From: Bacteroidaceae bacterium
GTDB taxonomy: Bacteria > Bacteroidota > Bacteroidia > Bacteroidales > Bacteroidaceae
Direction of reading: 5' to 3'
NCBI GenBank assembly: GCA_017651315.1
Contig: JAGCDE010000015.1
Coordinates: 25,050 to 89,049, forward strand
DNA length: 64,000 bases
Position 1 is the stretch's first letter. Each line of letters begins with the position of its first letter. Positions 54,130 through 63,799 of this stretch are shown in pieces. The notes beneath the pieces are model-generated. The model had not been told where the DNA came from and did not search any database. It saw only the letters and a program-made list of their open reading frames with translations. A program made the translations under genes and the position numbers.

Positions 54130-55548
54130 ATGAGAAAATTCGTTCCAATACTTCTGTCAACGCTTCTTGCCCCGGCCGTCTGGGCACAGGATGCCGACCC
54201 AGTCATCATGACGGTCGGTAAAAATGAAATCAGGAAATCGGAATTCGAGTATTTCTACAGGAAAAACTACACCGATGATCCCGGACAGAAGAACGATTTG
54301 AACACATACGCCGATCTCTACCTCAATTTCAAGCTCAAGGTTCAGGCCGCCATAGATGAGGGGATAGACCGTCAGGAATCGTTCATCAGTGAGTTCAAGG
54401 GATACCGTGACATGCAGGCCGAGGAGTATCTTTGCGATTCGGTTTTCCTTGAGGAGACCGCCCGTCAGACATTCCGCCTTTCGGCCGAGGAGGTGGGCCC
54501 TGACGGAATAGTGGAGGTCTATATCCTCTCCGTCCGCATAACGGATCCGACCCAGGCTGCGTTCGATGCGGCGGAACATAGGATAGACTCGATATACAGG
54601 CTGTTGCGTGAAGGTGCCGATTTCCGGGATCTGGCTGCCATGCACTCCGATGACGGTGCCGCCCGCAACGGGGGCTACGCGGGATGGGTCTCACGCGGAC
54701 AGCTTCCCAAGGAGATTGCCGATGTGGCTTTCAGCCTCAAGGATGACGGCAGTTTCTGCCCCCCATTCCGCTATGAGAATTACTTCGTTATAGTCAAGGT
54801 GGGTGGCCATCAGGATTTCGGCCGATATGAGGATCACCGTTCCTCTATCTACGAGTGGATGAGGAAACAGGAGAGGATCATGAAGGATGCCAAGCTGTCC
54901 CAGGCCCGCAAGATGTCCGAAAAATACGGGTGGAACCTCTCTGATGAGGAGGCCCTGGCGCGTGAGGATTCGCTTCTGGAGACATTGGTCCCGGAGTTCG
55001 GCAATATCTCGAGGGAGTACCATGACGGTCTGCTCATGTTTGAGATAAGCAGCCGTGAAGTCTGGGAGAAGGCTGGAGAGGACAGCATCGGGCTTCTGAA
55101 GTTCTTCAGGGAGAACCGTAAGAGATACAGATTCGATGAACCGCGTTACAAGGGTGTGCTCATTTTTGCGAAAAGCGGGGAGTTGCTCTCACAGGCCAAG
55201 GAGGCGGTCCGGGATCTTCCGTACAGTGAGTGGGAGAATGTGCTTGCGGCATTCAATGACGAGGAAGCCCGGATTCGGGTCATGAAGGGCCCATTCGAGA
55301 AGGGGCGTAACCGTTATTCGGACAAGGAGATTTTCGGGACAGGTTCATACGAACCGCTTGACAGCTGGCCGTTCATCGGGGCTGTAGGGCACATGATGGA
55401 TGCTCCTGAGGAACCGTCGGATGTAGGAGGACAACTTGTGAACGACTATCAGGACTATCTTGAAGAGCAGTGGATCAAGCTGCTGAAGAAGAGATACAGG
55501 ACCAGGATTGACAGGAAAGTGCTTAAGACCGTTACTCTTGGAGAATGA
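54130..55548 (+). CDS. Parvulin-type periplasmic peptidyl-prolyl isomerase
   Basis: A 472-residue exported foldase. The signal peptide covers residues 1-19 (ILLSTLLAPAVWA). One parvulin (PpiC/rotamase) domain lies at about 135-228, with the core ARNGGYAGWVSRGQLPKEIA and DVAFSLKDDG. The rest is SurA-like helices and a long C-terminal region. It is the first of three related genes after guaB (9-bp gap), an arrangement conserved in Bacteroidales. It probably helps fold or carry outer-membrane proteins in the periplasm. Confidence 0.88.
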   Translation: MRKFVPILLSTLLAPAVWAQDADPVIMTVGKNEIRKSEFEYFYRKNYTDDPGQKNDLNTYADLYLNFKLKVQAAIDEGIDRQESFISEFKGYRDMQAEEYLCDSVFLEETARQTFRLSAEEVGPDGIVEVYILSVRITDPTQAAFDAAEHRIDSIYRLLREGADFRDLAAMHSDDGAARNGGYAGWVSRGQLPKEIADVAFSLKDDGSFCPPFRYENYFVIVKVGGHQDFGRYEDHRSSIYEWMRKQERIMKDAKLSQARKMSEKYGWNLSDEEALAREDSLLETLVPEFGNISREYHDGLLMFEISSREVWEKAGEDSIGLLKFFRENRKRYRFDEPRYKGVLIFAKSGELLSQAKEAVRDLPYSEWENVLAAFNDEEARIRVMKGPFEKGRNRYSDKEIFGTGSYEPLDSWPFIGAVGHMMDAPEEPSDVGGQLVNDYQDYLEEQWIKLLKKRYRTRIDRKVLKTVTLGE

Positions 55549-55549
55549 G

Positions 55550-56449
55550 ATGAAGACATGCAGAATCCATAGATGGAAATCCTTCCTGAAACTGATTGTT
55601 CCGGTAACGGTACAGTCGGTTCTGTTACTCTCCTGCGGCTGGAACGGCTCCACCGCATACGTGCGGGGGAAGACTCCTCTTGTGGAACTGAACGGGTCGG
55701 TACTCTATGAGGAGGATCTGCTTCAGGTCCTGCCGCTTGGAATATCCGGGCAGGACAGCATCGAATTCTCCGAAAAATACATAAGGAACTGGGTAGAGGA
55801 TGTCATGTTCTACCAGAACGCCGAGCGTAATATCCCGGATACGCGCGATATTGACCGGCTGGTGGACAATTATCGCCGTTCACTCATCGAGCACGAATAC
55901 CAGCGCAGGCTTCTCGAACAGAAATTCTCGGCGGAGATAACCGAGGGTGAGATACAGGATTTCTATAATGATAATTCAGGGATGTTCCTGCTCAACGAAT
56001 CCCTGGTCAAGGGACTCTTCATCAAGATTCCGGCCAAGGCTCCCGAGCTCGCGAGAATAAGGGCCCTGTTCACTCAGACCGATGACGAGTCATTTGAGGA
56101 GATAGAGAAATACTGCATCCGCAATTCGGCGAGATGCGAGTTCTTCTATGACAATTGGCGCAATCTGGCCGAGATAGAGGTGCTGATGCCCCAGTCTGAC
56201 ACACCTTTGGAGAGCCTTATAGAGAAACAGAAGAGCTTCGAGATGAAGGATGAGGAGAACATATATCTGCTGAACGTGAGCGAATATATCGGAAAGGGTG
56301 GGACAGAACCGCTGGAATATGCACGCGGCAAGGTTCGTATGCTGCTGATTAACAACAATGAAGTTGCCTATATGAAAAAAATAAGGGAGGAACTCTATCA
56401 GAGTGCTATTGACAAAGGATTAATTGAATATCACAGACAGACAAAATGA
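55550..56449 (+). CDS. SurA-like lipoprotein without a clear rotamase motif
   Basis: This 299-residue protein has a lipoprotein signal (VTVQSVLLLSCGWNG; lipobox LLLSC, Cys near 29). The mature part is mostly helical, with SurA N-domain-like patterns such as VRNWVEDVMFYQNAER-type helices and EYQRRLLEQKFSAEITEGEIQDFY split by reading. The parvulin signature GGDxG is absent, so it is likely a chaperone or partner and not an active isomerase. The ATG at 55550 lies one base after the preceding stop and is chosen over the frame start at 55508. It overlaps the next gene by 4 bp. Confidence 0.8.
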   Translation: MKTCRIHRWKSFLKLIVPVTVQSVLLLSCGWNGSTAYVRGKTPLVELNGSVLYEEDLLQVLPLGISGQDSIEFSEKYIRNWVEDVMFYQNAERNIPDTRDIDRLVDNYRRSLIEHEYQRRLLEQKFSAEITEGEIQDFYNDNSGMFLLNESLVKGLFIKIPAKAPELARIRALFTQTDDESFEEIEKYCIRNSARCEFFYDNWRNLAEIEVLMPQSDTPLESLIEKQKSFEMKDEENIYLLNVSEYIGKGGTEPLEYARGKVRMLLINNNEVAYMKKIREELYQSAIDKGLIEYHRQTK

Positions 56450-57819
56450 AGTTACGGCATATTGTTCTCGGCACGGCGGTTGCCGCTTTCGAGGGGGTCT
56501 CATTCACGTTGTCGGCCCAAAACAACGTCATCGATGAGGTTGTATGGGTTGTAGGCGATGAGGCGATTTACAAATCAGAGGTTGAGGATGCCCGCCAGGA
56601 GGCATCGATGAATGGAGTGCACTGGGACGGCGATCCGTACTGTATCATACCGGAACAGCTCGCCGTGAACAAACTGTTCCTGAACCAGGCTGAGCTTGAC
56701 AGTATTACGGTCAGTCCAGATGATGTCAACGACCAGGTAGAGTATCGCTACAATTTCTATGAGAGTAGAATGGGGTCCCGGGAGAAACTGGAGGAGTACT
56801 GGAAAATGAGTGCTGAACTGTTCAGGCTCAAGCTCTATGAAACCTGTGAGACCGAAATGATAGTGAGTAAGGTACGTGACAAGATCATGGAGCGTGTCAA
56901 GGTGACTCCAGGTGATGTGCGCCGTTACATGAGGGACATCTCTCCCGATGAGATCCCTTACGTCCCGAATCAGGTGGAGGTGCAGATCATTACCATGGAT
57001 CCCGTGATTCCACAGGAGGAGATTGACGCGGTGAAGAGCGACCTGAGGCAATATACGGAGAGGATAACGTCGGGCGAGGTCCCGTTCTCCACTTTAGCGA
57101 TTCTCTATTCCGAGGATCCCGAGTCAGCCAAAAACGGAGGTGACTGCGGCTTCGTGGGACGCGGGGAGATAGTTCCCGAGTTTGCCGCAGTGGCATTCAA
57201 TCTCACGGATCCGGAGAAGGTTTCCAAGATTGTGGAGACCGAATACGGCTTCCATATCATCCAGCTGATAGAGAGGCTCGGTGACAGGGTCAGGGTCAGG
57301 CATATCCTGAGAAAGCCCAGGATTCCCATGTCAAGTATCGACGAGTGCCTGTCCAGGCTGGATACCGTGGCACAGAATATCCGTTCGGGAAAATATACGT
57401 TCGAGAGTGCCGTGACAAGTTTTTCATCGGACAAGGATACCCGTAACAATAACGGCCTGATGGCAAACCAGCCGGAGCCGGGTATGCCCAAGACCTCGAA
57501 ATACGAGATGCAGCAGCTCCCCCCGGATGTGGCCAAGGTCATAGACCGGATGCATGTGGGTGAGGTGTCGGACCCATTTACAATGCAGCTCAGGAACGGT
57601 AAGGTGGTTTGTGCCATCGTCAAGCTCAAGAACAAGATTACAGGCCACAAGGCTACGATGGCCGATGATTACGAGGAGCTTCACAGAATTGTGAGTGAAA
57701 TCCGGCGTGAAGAGGCTATTGAAAAGTGGATCAGGGAGAAACAGCGTACCACTTATGTCAAGATAAGTGAAGGATGGAACGATTGTGAATTCATGTATCC
57801 CGGTTGGGGCAAACAGTAG
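56446..57819 (+). CDS. SurA-like periplasmic chaperone with two parvulin domains
   Basis: A 457-residue exported protein with a signal peptide (residues 1-24, ending TLSA before QNNVIDEVV). The N-terminal SurA domain contains DEVVWVVGDEAIYKSEVEDA. The first parvulin domain (about 175-280) has SAKNGGDCGFVGRGEIVPEFA and TEYGFHIIQLIERLGD. The second (about 285-385) has NNNGLMANQPEPG and VGEVSDPF. This is the closest match in the window to SurA, which escorts outer-membrane proteins to the BAM complex. The 4-bp overlap with the preceding lipoprotein gene implies coupled translation. Confidence 0.9.
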   Translation: MKLRHIVLGTAVAAFEGVSFTLSAQNNVIDEVVWVVGDEAIYKSEVEDARQEASMNGVHWDGDPYCIIPEQLAVNKLFLNQAELDSITVSPDDVNDQVEYRYNFYESRMGSREKLEEYWKMSAELFRLKLYETCETEMIVSKVRDKIMERVKVTPGDVRRYMRDISPDEIPYVPNQVEVQIITMDPVIPQEEIDAVKSDLRQYTERITSGEVPFSTLAILYSEDPESAKNGGDCGFVGRGEIVPEFAAVAFNLTDPEKVSKIVETEYGFHIIQLIERLGDRVRVRHILRKPRIPMSSIDECLSRLDTVAQNIRSGKYTFESAVTSFSSDKDTRNNNGLMANQPEPGMPKTSKYEMQQLPPDVAKVIDRMHVGEVSDPFTMQLRNGKVVCAIVKLKNKITGHKATMADDYEELHRIVSEIRREEAIEKWIREKQRTTYVKISEGWNDCEFMYPGWGKQ

Positions 57820-57826
57820 TCGTTAA

Positions 57827-59497
57827 ATGAAAGCGCTTTCCCGGATCACGGTTATCCTGTCATTGCTCTCTATGGCATCCCTTCCTTCATACGGCGGGGA
57901 CAATGACTCCATATCCGTGGTTATGGAACCGGATTCCACAGGGGGTGAAAAGCCAGGCTTCGTCTATCTGATCAATTCCGATGTCCTGCGGTTTGACAAG
58001 CTGAAGAACCCTGATGCCCAGATCCTTACCGGTAACGTGGTGTTCCGTCATGACAGCATGTACATGTATTGTGACAGTGCCCTTTTCTATAAGGAGGCCA
58101 ATTCGTTCGAAGCCTATCACAACGTCCGTGCCGAACAGGGTGACACGCTCTTCATGTATGGTGATTCGCTGTTCTACGACGGCAACACGAGGCTTCTGCG
58201 TGTCAGGGACAATGTGAGGTTAGAGAACCGCAGTATGGTGCTGCTGACTGACAGCCTCAATTATGACCGTAATATAGGGATAGGATGGTTCTTTGACGGC
58301 GGAACGCTCCTTGACGAGGAGAGTACGCTCATCTCTGAATATGGACAGTTCGAAACGGAGACCAAGCTGGCTACGTTTATAGAGGGCGTGACACTTGAGA
58401 GTCCCGACTACAACCTCACCTCCGATACCCTTCACTACAATACGGATTTGCACAAGGCTTTCATTGTGAGCCCTACGACCATTGTCAGTGATGACAACAT
58501 CATCCATACCACCCGGGGCACTTTCCTTTCCGATTCAAGGGATGCCGTCCTGCTTGACCGGTCGGTCGTGGAGCAGAATGATGGCGGGTCCAGGATGACC
58601 GGTGACAGCATTTTATATACAGAGAGTAAAGGGAGTGTCTATGGATACGGGAATGTCGTGATCAATGACTACAGCGACAAGATCGATGTCCTGGGAGACT
58701 ATGCCTGCTATTTTCAGGATATCGATTCCGCCGTAGTGACAGGCAATGCCTTGCTTATTGAGTATTCGGCGGGAGACAGCCTCTATATTCATGCTGACAC
58801 CTTCCGTCTGGTGACATTCTACAACGAGGCCGGTGACACTGTCCTGAACCGTCACGTGAGGGCGTTCAACAGGGTGAAGGCCTACAGGAACGATGTCCAG
58901 ATGGTGGCTGATTCAGCCCAGTTCTGTACGGCCGATTCCACCCTTACCCTGTTCAGAGACCCTATCCTGTGGAGCGACAATCAGCAGATTCTGGGTGAAA
59001 AGATTGTCTTCTACCTGAATGACAGCACGGTGGAACATGCCGAGGTGATAGGCCAGGCCCTTTATATACAGGACAACGATTCATTGCATTATAACCAGAT
59101 TACAGGACGCGAGATGTATGCCTGGTTCAAGGACGGGGAGATTGACAAGACCGATGTCAAGGGAAACGTACTGGCCATTTTCTATCCGGTTGATGACGCG
59201 GACTCCTCTATGATAGGTATGAACACCCTTGAAGGCTCTCATCTTACGATTCATTTCCGGCACCGTAACGTTGAAAGCATTGTGGTACACGGGCGTTCGA
59301 GCGGAGTCATGTATCCGATGAGCAAGCTGGAGGAGAAAAAGATGTACCTGGACAATTTCAACTGGTTTGACCGGTTAAGGCCTCTCAGCCGCAGTGATGT
59401 CTATTACTGGCGGGCAAAGAGAGTTAATGAGCAGCTTAAACAGACTATTAACAAGACAGTGCCGTTGCCGACACTGTCCATTAAGGAGGGAGAATAA
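57827..59497 (+). CDS. OstA/LptA-like protein
   Basis: This 556-residue exported protein has a signal peptide (cut near PSYGG, about 24) and many repeated beta-strand segments of the OstA (LptA) type. Examples are ILTGNVVFRHDSMYMYCDSALFY (about 63-85, in two parts), VYGYGNVVINDYSDKIDVLG and VKGNVLAIFYPVDDAD. LptA bridges carry LPS across the periplasm, and this long version could play that role with LptB at 45.7 kb. The Bacteroidota OstA-like proteins are longer than E. coli LptA (185 aa), and the exact task is not established. It lies 7 bp after the SurA-like gene. Confidence 0.85.
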   Translation: MKALSRITVILSLLSMASLPSYGGDNDSISVVMEPDSTGGEKPGFVYLINSDVLRFDKLKNPDAQILTGNVVFRHDSMYMYCDSALFYKEANSFEAYHNVRAEQGDTLFMYGDSLFYDGNTRLLRVRDNVRLENRSMVLLTDSLNYDRNIGIGWFFDGGTLLDEESTLISEYGQFETETKLATFIEGVTLESPDYNLTSDTLHYNTDLHKAFIVSPTTIVSDDNIIHTTRGTFLSDSRDAVLLDRSVVEQNDGGSRMTGDSILYTESKGSVYGYGNVVINDYSDKIDVLGDYACYFQDIDSAVVTGNALLIEYSAGDSLYIHADTFRLVTFYNEAGDTVLNRHVRAFNRVKAYRNDVQMVADSAQFCTADSTLTLFRDPILWSDNQQILGEKIVFYLNDSTVEHAEVIGQALYIQDNDSLHYNQITGREMYAWFKDGEIDKTDVKGNVLAIFYPVDDADSSMIGMNTLEGSHLTIHFRHRNVESIVVHGRSSGVMYPMSKLEEKKMYLDNFNWFDRLRPLSRSDVYYWRAKRVNEQLKQTINKTVPLPTLSIKEGE

Positions 59498-59500
59498 TAT

Positions 59501-59797
59501 ATGGGAATGTTTTCAGTCAGGGAGCCACGCCGCTTTGAACACAAGTACATCTATTACGATGAGCGGAAAGACAGGCTGGCCAAGATGGAGGAGAAAGCCA
59601 AACGTGAACTGGGAATGCTTCCGGAGGAGACTTACAATCCGGAGAATATCCGTGGAAAATTCGTTGAGGGGACCAGGCATCTGAAACGGCGTAAGGAGAA
59701 CGGGGGGCCACGCATGTCCATACAGACATCGGTTGTGCTGATCCTGGCCCTGCTGTTTGTACTGCATTGGCTCATGACCGGCAAATTCTTCATTTGA
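59501..59797 (+). CDS. Small membrane protein between OstA and mutL
   Basis: I know this 98-residue protein only as a conserved Bacteroidales hypothetical. The N-terminal 70 residues are basic and charged (MGMFSVREPRRFEHKYIYYD, RHLKRRKENGG). One membrane helix closes it (TSVVLILALLFVLHWLM, about 77-93), so most of it should face the cytoplasm with a C-terminal anchor. Its constant place between OstA and mutL suggests an envelope role. It has no signal peptide. Confidence 0.8.
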   Translation: MGMFSVREPRRFEHKYIYYDERKDRLAKMEEKAKRELGMLPEETYNPENIRGKFVEGTRHLKRRKENGGPRMSIQTSVVLILALLFVLHWLMTGKFFI

Positions 59798-59806
59798 GTG
59801 CGACAC

Positions 59807-61612
59807 ATGGGCGAAGTCAGGATTCTGCCACAGGCAGTGGCAAGCCAGATTGCAGCCGGCGAGGTGGTGAACCGTCCCGCATCGGTTGTCAAGGAGCTTG
59901 TTGAGAATGCAGTCGATGCCGGTGCCGACACTGTCAAGGTGGTTTTGACCGACGCAGGCAGGACGTCTATCCAGGTTATTGACAACGGTTGCGGAATGAG
60001 CGGGGAGGATGCGCGTCTGGCATTCGAGCGTCATGCCACATCCAAGATACGCGAGTCCGATGACCTCTATTCCCTGACGACATTCGGCTTCCGGGGTGAG
60101 GCGCTGCCTTCCATAGCGGCTGTCTCAGAGGTGTTGCTGCGTACCCGTACCGCAGAGAGCGAGACCGGTACCGCCATTACCGTAAAGGCATCGGAAGTGG
60201 AGCAGGAGGAGCCGTGCGTGTGTCCGGTGGGCAGCTCCTTTACGGTACGTAACCTGTTTTACAACGTACCGGCCCGCCGCAAGTTCCTCAAAAGCAACCA
60301 GACAGAGTACGGACATATCCTGAATGAGCTGGAAAGGGTGGCTCTTGCGCATCCGGAGGTGGCGTTCGAGCTGGTCCATCAGGGCGAGCAGGTCCTTTCG
60401 CTTCCTGCATCGGCTATAAAGCAGCGTATCGTCTCTCTTTTCGGCCGTAAGATGAACGAGGCGCTCCTGCCGGTCGATGTGCAGACAACTGTGGTAAGTG
60501 TTAGCGGCTTCTGCTCCAACCTCCAGAGTGTCCGTGGCAAGGGAGCCAGGCAGTTTTTCTTCGTGAACGGCAGATACATGCGTCATCCGTATTTCCATAA
60601 GGCGGTGCTGAGCGCTTACGAAGGCCTTGTCCCCGAGGGTGACCAGCCCTCATATTTCCTGTTCCTGAACGTTCCTCCCGATACCATCGATGTCAATATT
60701 CACCCCACCAAGACTGAGATAAAGTTTCAGGATGAACAGGTTGTCTGGAAGATTCTGATGGCCGCCGTCAAGGAGACTGTGGGCCGTTATGAAGAGATGC
60801 CCACCATAAATTTCGATACGGCTGATATGCCCGACATACCCGTCTATGACGTGTCACGTCCGGTGGTACCGCCCAAGGTAAGCTACAATCCCGATTTCAA
60901 TCCTTTCTCAGGCAGCCGGAATGAATCCGGCCAGTCACGTACCAACAGGGACAACTGGAGCAGGTTGTACGGTGATGCCATAGATCGCAAGGTCAATGAC
61001 GGCGGGATTCCTTTCACTCCCGTAAGTGAGACTATAGTAAAACCTGAGGAGGATTCTCTCAAGCCTTACCAGTATGCAGACCGTTACATCATGGTTCCAT
61101 CTGAGCAGGGACTGATGATAATAGACCAGCACCGGGCTCACATAAGGGTTCTGTATGAGAGGTTCATGACCGATGCAGGGAGTAACGGCGCGGCCTCGCA
61201 GGGGTTGCTCTTCCCTGAGATATTCCAGCTTTCCGCCGCCGATGCCTCAGTCTTTGCTGAACTCAAGCCCCGTTTTGCCGAACTGGGGTTCGACCTGTCC
61301 GATATGGGGCGTGGCGCTGTGGCGGTCCAGGGTGTCCCATCGGGTATGGAGGGGCAGGATTATGAGCGGCTGATTACTGATATGATAGCCGATCTCCGTG
61401 TCAACCCTACACAGGAGAAGGACCGCCAGCTGGAGAGCATGGCACTGGCTATGGCCCGTAAGGCTGCCATCCCCGCCGGCCGTCATCTGTCCGCGAATGA
61501 GATGCAGGAACTTGTACGTGCCCTCCGGGCATGCGGCATCTCCTCCCGTACGCCGGACGGCAGGACAGTCTATGTAATCAAATCCGAGCAGGAAATCTCC
61601 AGGTGGTTCTGA
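59807..61612 (+). CDS. mutL: DNA mismatch repair protein MutL
   Basis: MutL links MutS mismatch recognition to strand removal. The 601 residues show the GHKL ATPase motifs IAAGEVVNRPASVVKELVEN (about 15-34), DNGCGM (about 61-66), RHATSKI (about 74-80) and TFGFRGEALPSI (about 93-104). The DQHRAHIR motif of the C-terminal domain is at about 440. No endonuclease DQHA(x)2E(x)4E motif is complete: the sequence after DQHRAH is IRVLYERF, so cutting activity is doubtful but possible. The ATG at 59807 is chosen over a GTG at 59798. Confidence 0.96.
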   Translation: MGEVRILPQAVASQIAAGEVVNRPASVVKELVENAVDAGADTVKVVLTDAGRTSIQVIDNGCGMSGEDARLAFERHATSKIRESDDLYSLTTFGFRGEALPSIAAVSEVLLRTRTAESETGTAITVKASEVEQEEPCVCPVGSSFTVRNLFYNVPARRKFLKSNQTEYGHILNELERVALAHPEVAFELVHQGEQVLSLPASAIKQRIVSLFGRKMNEALLPVDVQTTVVSVSGFCSNLQSVRGKGARQFFFVNGRYMRHPYFHKAVLSAYEGLVPEGDQPSYFLFLNVPPDTIDVNIHPTKTEIKFQDEQVVWKILMAAVKETVGRYEEMPTINFDTADMPDIPVYDVSRPVVPPKVSYNPDFNPFSGSRNESGQSRTNRDNWSRLYGDAIDRKVNDGGIPFTPVSETIVKPEEDSLKPYQYADRYIMVPSEQGLMIIDQHRAHIRVLYERFMTDAGSNGAASQGLLFPEIFQLSAADASVFAELKPRFAELGFDLSDMGRGAVAVQGVPSGMEGQDYERLITDMIADLRVNPTQEKDRQLESMALAMARKAAIPAGRHLSANEMQELVRALRACGISSRTPDGRTVYVIKSEQEISRWF

Positions 61613-62557
61613 TCATCCTATAGGGCCGTGCTTGTGCTTGTTCCAAAGCCCGTATATTTCACTTACGTTACCTGCGGTAATGAATCCGTGGATATCGTTC
61701 TTCTTCATGAAGTCCATCAGCTTTGAGAACTCATCCTGTGTGAGCAGGGCCTGGATTTCGGTATTCTCCTTGCCGCTGTATCCGCCTGTCACTTGATAGA
61801 GGCTGCATCCGCGGTCCAGCTCTTCGATGATATATCTGCGCAGGATCTCATGGCTGGAGGATATTATGCACACTCTCTTGCGCTTGTTTATGCTGGCAGT
61901 GAAGTAATCAACCACTATCCCGTTGATCCATGTGCCTATCAGGCCGACCACCACCATCCGGAACGGGTTGATGATGAAAGCCGTGCAGCAGATGACAGCT
62001 CCTGCAACCGATATGGAGGCGCCAATGTCGAAATGGAGGTACTTGTTCACGATCTTGGCCAGGATGTCCAGTCCTCCCGTAGAGGCGTTGATGTGGAAAA
62101 GTATGGCCTGGGCAGCGCTGAGCAACAGTACGAAACAACACAGGTCGAGCCAGATGTCACCCATTACAGACGTACTGCCATCGGTCATCAGCTTCGATGA
62201 GGGCAGAATCATTTCCCAAAGGTCCATGAGCGGGCCGAGAATGAGAGCCGTATAGACAGTCTTGATGCCGAACTCCCTGTCAATAAGCAGATATGCCATG
62301 ATAAGGAGTATGGCATTGATGATCACAATTATTGTAGAAACCTTGACAGGTATGCTGAATAGCTCAAAAATACCGCTGATAACTATTGACAGACCTGAGA
62401 TACTGCCTACGATAAGCTTGCTGGGGATAAGGAAATAGTTTACGGCTGCGGCCGATATCATCATGCCGAGAGTCATGATGATCAGCTCTTTCCAGAATGT
62501 CCATGTCTTTACCGCTTTAAGCGCAGTCTTAACCGCGTCCCTTATCTTCATATCCAT
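61613..62557 (-). CDS. YitT family membrane protein (DUF2179)
   Basis: A 314-residue inner-membrane protein with five or six helices in the first 215 residues. Examples are IIMTLGMMISAAAVNYFLI, ISGLSIVISGIFELFSI and STIIVIINAILLIMAYLLI. The conserved ASTGGLDILAKIVNKY (about 160-175) is the YitT signature. The C-terminal DUF2179 domain (about 225-300) contains RGCSLYQVTGGYSGKE. The function of the family is unknown. Convergent with mutL: the two stop codons meet head to head as TGATCA with no gap. Confidence 0.9.
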   Translation of the reverse strand: MDMKIRDAVKTALKAVKTWTFWKELIIMTLGMMISAAAVNYFLIPSKLIVGSISGLSIVISGIFELFSIPVKVSTIIVIINAILLIMAYLLIDREFGIKTVYTALILGPLMDLWEMILPSSKLMTDGSTSVMGDIWLDLCCFVLLLSAAQAILFHINASTGGLDILAKIVNKYLHFDIGASISVAGAVICCTAFIINPFRMVVVGLIGTWINGIVVDYFTASINKRKRVCIISSSHEILRRYIIEELDRGCSLYQVTGGYSGKENTEIQALLTQDEFSKLMDFMKKNDIHGFITAGNVSEIYGLWNKHKHGPIG

Positions 62558-62594
62558 CAAATATTTTCACCAGAATCCAACCTCTAACAGCCAA

Positions 62595-63587
62595 TCAATA
62601 AACCTTGAATCCGATTATCTGCCGTACCTCACGCAGGGTCTTTGATGCGCTCTCGCGGGCCTTTTCGGCACCGGCGCGGGCAATCCTGTCAAGCAGTTCC
62701 TTATCGCTTGAGAACTCCCTGATTCGTTCACGGATAGGATCTGTAGCAGCAATTATATCCTCGGCCAGCTGTTTCTTCAGGTCTCCGTAACGCAGGGTGC
62801 AGTCATTCCACTTCCCGTTGAAATAGTCATAGGTGTCCTTGCTTGAGACTACATCAAGCAGGGTGAACAGGTTCTGGATTACCTCGGGTTTCTCGCTGTC
62901 CGGAGCTTGCGGACCTGCATCGGTCACGGCTTTCATCACTTTCTTGCGGATGACCGAGGGTTCGTCACACAGATATATGCAGTTACCCTCGCTCTTTCCC
63001 ATCTTGCCGGAGCCGTCCAGTCCAGGAATCTTTATTCCGCCCTCCTTGGCCAGTGAGAAGGATGCAGGCTCAGGGAAGAAATCCACTTTGTACATCTGGT
63101 TGAAACGGCGGGCGAACTTGCGGGCCATCTCCATGTTTTGCTCCTGGTCCTTGCCGACAGGCACCTTGTTGGCCTTGTGGATGATTATGTCCGATGCCAT
63201 CAGGGTGGGGTAGGTCAGAAGACCAGCATTCACATTGTCAGGCTGCTTGCGTGCCTTCTCCTTGAATGAGGTTACGCGCTCAAGTTCACCCAGATAGGCG
63301 TTCATGTTGAGATAGAGGTAAAGCTCCACCACTTCAGGAACGTCACTTTGGACGTATATGGTGGCTTTTTCGGGGTCCAGGCCGCATGCCAGGTATTCGG
63401 CAAGAATGGTTCGGACGCTGTTCTGTATGTTCTCAGGGGTGGGGTGTGTGGTCAGTGAGTGCCAGTCGGCTATGAAAAAGAAGCATCTGTACAAATCCTG
63501 AAGCTTGATGAAGCTTGTCACTGCACCGTAGTAGTTACCAAGGTGAAGGTTTCCTGTGGGGCGAATGCCGCTGAGAACTGTTTCCAT
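62595..63587 (-). CDS. trpS: Tryptophan--tRNA ligase
   Basis: TrpS charges tRNA-Trp. At 330 residues it is a class I enzyme of normal length. It shows the HIGH region PTGNLHLGNYYGAV (about 10-23), CFFFIADWHSLTT, AGLLTYPTLMASDIIIH (about 125-141), VPVGKDQEQNMEMARKFARRFN and the KMSKS loop GSGKMGKSEGN (about 202-212). The ATG at 63587 is followed by the conserved METVLSGIRPTG; the frame is open to 63641. TATCTTCG (63620-63613) may be its -7 box. Confidence 0.97.
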   Translation of the reverse strand: METVLSGIRPTGNLHLGNYYGAVTSFIKLQDLYRCFFFIADWHSLTTHPTPENIQNSVRTILAEYLACGLDPEKATIYVQSDVPEVVELYLYLNMNAYLGELERVTSFKEKARKQPDNVNAGLLTYPTLMASDIIIHKANKVPVGKDQEQNMEMARKFARRFNQMYKVDFFPEPASFSLAKEGGIKIPGLDGSGKMGKSEGNCIYLCDEPSVIRKKVMKAVTDAGPQAPDSEKPEVIQNLFTLLDVVSSKDTYDYFNGKWNDCTLRYGDLKKQLAEDIIAATDPIRERIREFSSDKELLDRIARAGAEKARESASKTLREVRQIIGFKVY

Positions 63588-63672
63588 TTTGATTGTTTGT
63601 TTTTTCGCACCGCGAAGATACCACAAAACGGCAACATACATGGAAAATTCAGTAAAAAAACGGCCTAAAGTT

Positions 63673-63702
63673 TTTGACTGTACACAAAAGTCCTTATCTT
63701 TG
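63673..63702 (+). promoter_or_regulatory. Promoter of tRNA-Val
   Basis: TTTG (63673-63676) and TATCTTTG (63695-63702) are 18 bp apart, an exact match to the consensus, and the tRNA starts 22 bp later, the same distance as for tRNA-Gln. Confidence 0.75.
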
Positions 63703-63724
63703 CACCGCTTTTTTCAGAGAGCAC

Positions 63725-63799
63725 GGGCGTTTAGCTCAGCTGGTTCAGAGCATCTGCCTTACAAGCAGAGGGTCGGCGGTTCGAATCCGTCAACGCCCA
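63725..63799 (+). tRNA. tRNA-Val (anticodon TAC)
   Basis: A 75-nt cloverleaf with acceptor GGGCGTT/AACGCCC and discriminator A. The anticodon stem TCTGC/GCAGA closes the loop CTTACAA, which gives TAC at 34-36. The T-arm contains GGTTCGAATCC. CCA is not encoded. Confidence 0.95.
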
